NCBI GenBank assembly: GCA_017511465.1
Contig: JAFWJU010000120.1
Coordinates: 1-53,742 of the forward strand
Direction of reading: 5' to 3'
DNA: 53,742 nucleotides
DNA from: Eggerthellaceae bacterium
GTDB taxonomy: Bacteria; Actinomycetota; Coriobacteriia; Coriobacteriales; Eggerthellaceae
Below, piece after piece: positions 51,903-53,742 of this stretch. Within the stretch, counting starts at the first letter, position 1, and each line of letters opens with the position of its first letter. The notes under the pieces were generated by a model that searched no databases, was not told where the DNA came from, and saw only the letters and a program-made list of their open reading frames with translations. The position numbers and the translations under genes are program-made.

Positions 51903-52538
51903 GTGAATCAGATATACGAGGGTTTTTATGCCCGCTTTGAAACGATAAACAAGACGCAGGGAAGCACGCTTTTGAGCGCCGACCACCTTGTAGGCGACGA
52001 TTACGAAGTGTTTTTCAAAACAGAAGAAGGCCGCGTCGTCGCTTGGGTGCGCAACAGGTTCGGCGCAGAGACGGGCTATTTCGATGCCGACGTTTCGCGA
52101 AAGCTGCAGCTTGCAAACGCGCGCGACCAAATCATACGCGCCGTGTTGTCGTACGTTGCTTATTCCGACGAACCCAGTCCAGGTGTGTATTGGGGTCAGA
52201 TGGCCCTGTTTTGCTTTAACCCCAACTACGCTGACAAGATGAACGCGTTCGTCGACCGCGTTGCCGAAAAGATCAGGGAGGGTATAAGGCCCGTTATCAA
52301 CTTGGGAAGCCAGGCGACCGCCAAGATTTTGGAAGAGCCAGACTGGCTTCCAAAAGACATGATGCCGCGGCCACAGCGCGAAACCGGAATGGCGGTGTTG
52401 AAAGACCATCAAACCGTGTCGGACAAGGTGATAGAGCAAGCACGTGCCGGCAACAAAGGATGCTATGCAATAAGCATCGCCTTCATAGTCGTAGTGGTTC
52501 TCGCAGTCTTATATGGCCTGTACAGGCTGTTCACATAA
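51903..52538 (+). CDS. Hypothetical protein with a C-terminal membrane anchor
   Basis: A 211-residue protein of unrecognised family. The globular part (residues 1-185) has mixed alpha/beta composition with aromatic-rich strands (GVYWGQMALFCFNPNYADKM) and no nucleotide-binding motif. Residues about 188-208 form a single membrane span (CYAISIAFIVVVVLAVLYGLY), with only three residues after it, so it is probably tail-anchored facing the cytoplasm. GTG 51903 with a GGAG nine bases upstream is used because the promoter lies at 51853-51861. dinG follows 53 bp downstream with its own promoter. Confidence 0.65.
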   Translation: MNQIYEGFYARFETINKTQGSTLLSADHLVGDDYEVFFKTEEGRVVAWVRNRFGAETGYFDADVSRKLQLANARDQIIRAVLSYVAYSDEPSPGVYWGQMALFCFNPNYADKMNAFVDRVAEKIREGIRPVINLGSQATAKILEEPDWLPKDMMPRPQRETGMAVLKDHQTVSDKVIEQARAGNKGCYAISIAFIVVVVLAVLYGLYRLFT

Positions 52539-52576
52539 TGTCGCGTTGAGCTCTTAGAGCAGCGCAGGGGCCTTCT

Positions 52577-52585
52577 TGCTACAAT
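52577..52585 (+). promoter_or_regulatory. Extended -10 promoter of dinG
   Basis: TGCTACAAT with its hexamer exactly six bases before ATG 52592; leaderless mRNA predicted. Confidence 0.6.
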
Positions 52586-52591
52586 GACACG

Positions 52592-53742
52592 ATGCTACAT
52601 TTGAGCGAACATATGCTCGACGGCACGCCGAGCGACATCGTTGAGAGATACCAGTCGCTTCCCGAGCTGGCCGAGCAAGCGGATTTCGGCGTGCTTGATC
52701 GGAACGTCGTCGTCCTGGATACCGAAACGACAGGGTTGTCGTTTTCGCATGACGAGCTCATTCAGATAGCCGCAGCCAAACTCGACTGCGGCAAAGTCGT
52801 CGATTGGTACACGACGTTCGTCGACCCCGGAAAAGACCTTCCCGAGGAAATAACGCATCTGACAGGCATAAAAGAGCAGGATTTGGAGGGAGCGCCCGAT
52901 CCCTCGGAAGCGCTTGAGGGCTTGGTCGAGTTCGTCGGAGATGCCGCCATCGTCGCCCATAACGCGCCGTTCGACAAGCATTTCGTCACAAACCACCCAG
53001 CTGGCTATCCGCTGCTTGAAAACACGTGGATAGATTCGCTCGATTTGTCCCGCATCGCGCTGCCGCGCCTTAAATCCCATCGCCTCATCGATTTGGTGCG
53101 CGCGTTTGATGCGCCCGCATCAACCCATCGTGCAGACGATGACGTCGCGGCGACGTGCGTGGTGTACAGGATATTGCTCGCGGGCGTTGCCAGCATGCCG
53201 CACGAGCTCGTTTGCGCCATTGCCAGCATGGCTCCGCGTGAAGAGTGGTCTACGGGTTTTGTGTTCGAGCACATTGCAGATTGGCAGCAGGGAAACTGCG
53301 AAGCGTTTTCGCTACGCGAGATGCGCAAGAAGCGCATCATCGAGCTTTCATCCAGGCCATCTCGCAAAGACGCGGGCGACCCAGAGGTTGTTCTCAACCA
53401 CCCGTCGAAGGAGGAGATAAGCCACGCTTTCACGCAAGAAGGTGCGTTGGGGCGGATTTATCCCGACTACGAGCCACGCGAAGAGCAGCGCATCATGGCG
53501 CTGGCAATTCGCGACGCGTTCGAGATGTCGGACAACCTCGTGGTGGAAGCGGGTACGGGCGTTGGAAAGTCCATGGCGTACCTTGTGCCCGCCGCCCTGT
53601 TCGCACGTGAAAACGACGTGACCGTCGGCGTTGCCACGAAGACGAACTCGCTTCTCGACCAGTTGGTCTACCAAGAGCTGCCGTCTCTTGCCGAGGCGCT
53701 TGACGGGCAACTGACCTGGGCGCCGCTCAAGGGCATGGCTCA
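52592..53742 (+). CDS. dinG: DnaQ-DinG type exonuclease-helicase, N-terminal part (cut by window edge)
   Basis: The visible 383 residues open with a DnaQ-like 3'-5' exonuclease domain: VLDTETTGL (Exo I, 41-49), IVAHNAPFDKHF (Exo II), and HRADDDVAAT (Exo III) with its histidine and aspartates. The helicase domain then begins: REEQRIMALAI Q-motif-like segment and EAGTGVGKSMAYLVPAA Walker A. This is the Gram-positive DinG layout (exonuclease plus XPD-like helicase). Start ATG 52592 has no Shine-Dalgarno and is placed by the -10 at 52580-52585. The rest, including any Fe-S cysteines, is beyond 53742. Confidence 0.93.
   Translation, partial: MLHLSEHMLDGTPSDIVERYQSLPELAEQADFGVLDRNVVVLDTETTGLSFSHDELIQIAAAKLDCGKVVDWYTTFVDPGKDLPEEITHLTGIKEQDLEGAPDPSEALEGLVEFVGDAAIVAHNAPFDKHFVTNHPAGYPLLENTWIDSLDLSRIALPRLKSHRLIDLVRAFDAPASTHRADDDVAATCVVYRILLAGVASMPHELVCAIASMAPREEWSTGFVFEHIADWQQGNCEAFSLREMRKKRIIELSSRPSRKDAGDPEVVLNHPSKEEISHAFTQEGALGRIYPDYEPREEQRIMALAIRDAFEMSDNLVVEAGTGVGKSMAYLVPAALFARENDVTVGVATKTNSLLDQLVYQELPSLAEALDGQLTWAPLKGMA

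Overview
The window looks like the replication-origin region of a high-G+C Gram-positive bacterium, most likely a coriobacterium (Coriobacteriia, Eggerthellaceae-like). The evidence is the actinobacterial-style Tad/Flp pilus locus, the ParABS and rpmH-rnpA-yidD-yidC-jag-rsmG block, a MntR-type DtxR regulator, a roughly 1,490-residue acyl-CoA dehydratase activase fusion and a RecJ-RecQ fusion. Assignment below class is inference. No insertion sequence, prophage or CRISPR array is visible.

Layout. Positions 1-9000 hold the 5' end of dnaE, a bifunctional-nuclease-domain protein, a metallo-hydrolase coupled to rel (ppGpp synthetase/hydrolase), a RecJ-RecQ fusion and a divergent Rrf2 regulator. 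Positions 9000-16600 hold a leftward set: an ABC-F ATPase, a peptidoglycan-binding protein, a polyprenyl synthetase, an MFS carrier, tRNA-Leu(UAA), a Ppx/GppA phosphatase, a FtsB/DivIC-like septum protein and a MntR-like regulator. The mntR-thrC intergenic region carries a strong promoter, a 14-codon ORF and two hairpins, consistent with a short RNA. Rightward thrC and a ModE-N type regulator follow. Positions 19000-28970 are one leftward Tad pilus operon of 13 genes. tRNA-Val(UAC), tatA, leuS, lysC, a YgjP-like metalloprotease, rsmI and the activase fusion lead to dnaN.

The origin lies at about 41.0-41.6 kb. Gene polarity flips there, the DNA becomes AT-rich and DnaA-box-like sequences cluster. 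Rightward come a GHKL-ATPase/winged-helix protein, dnaA, rpmH, rnpA, yidD, yidC, jag, rsmG, parA and parB, then leftward rlmN and rightward ddl, a membrane-tailed hypothetical protein and the start of a DnaQ-DinG helicase. Three perfect parS sites lie next to the parAB, rlmN and ddl promoters.

Promoter style is a common thread. Many start regions carry an extended -10 (TGnTAnnnT). Four genes (dnaE, the bifunctional nuclease, rlmN, dinG) have a -10 hexamer exactly six bases before ATG and no Shine-Dalgarno, which predicts leaderless mRNAs. The most unusual observations are the GHKL-winged-helix protein at oriC, the inverted dnaN, the RecJ-RecQ fusion, an RlmN whose third cluster cysteine is tyrosine, the putative small RNA upstream of mntR, and a TadE-like gene with no canonical start codon.
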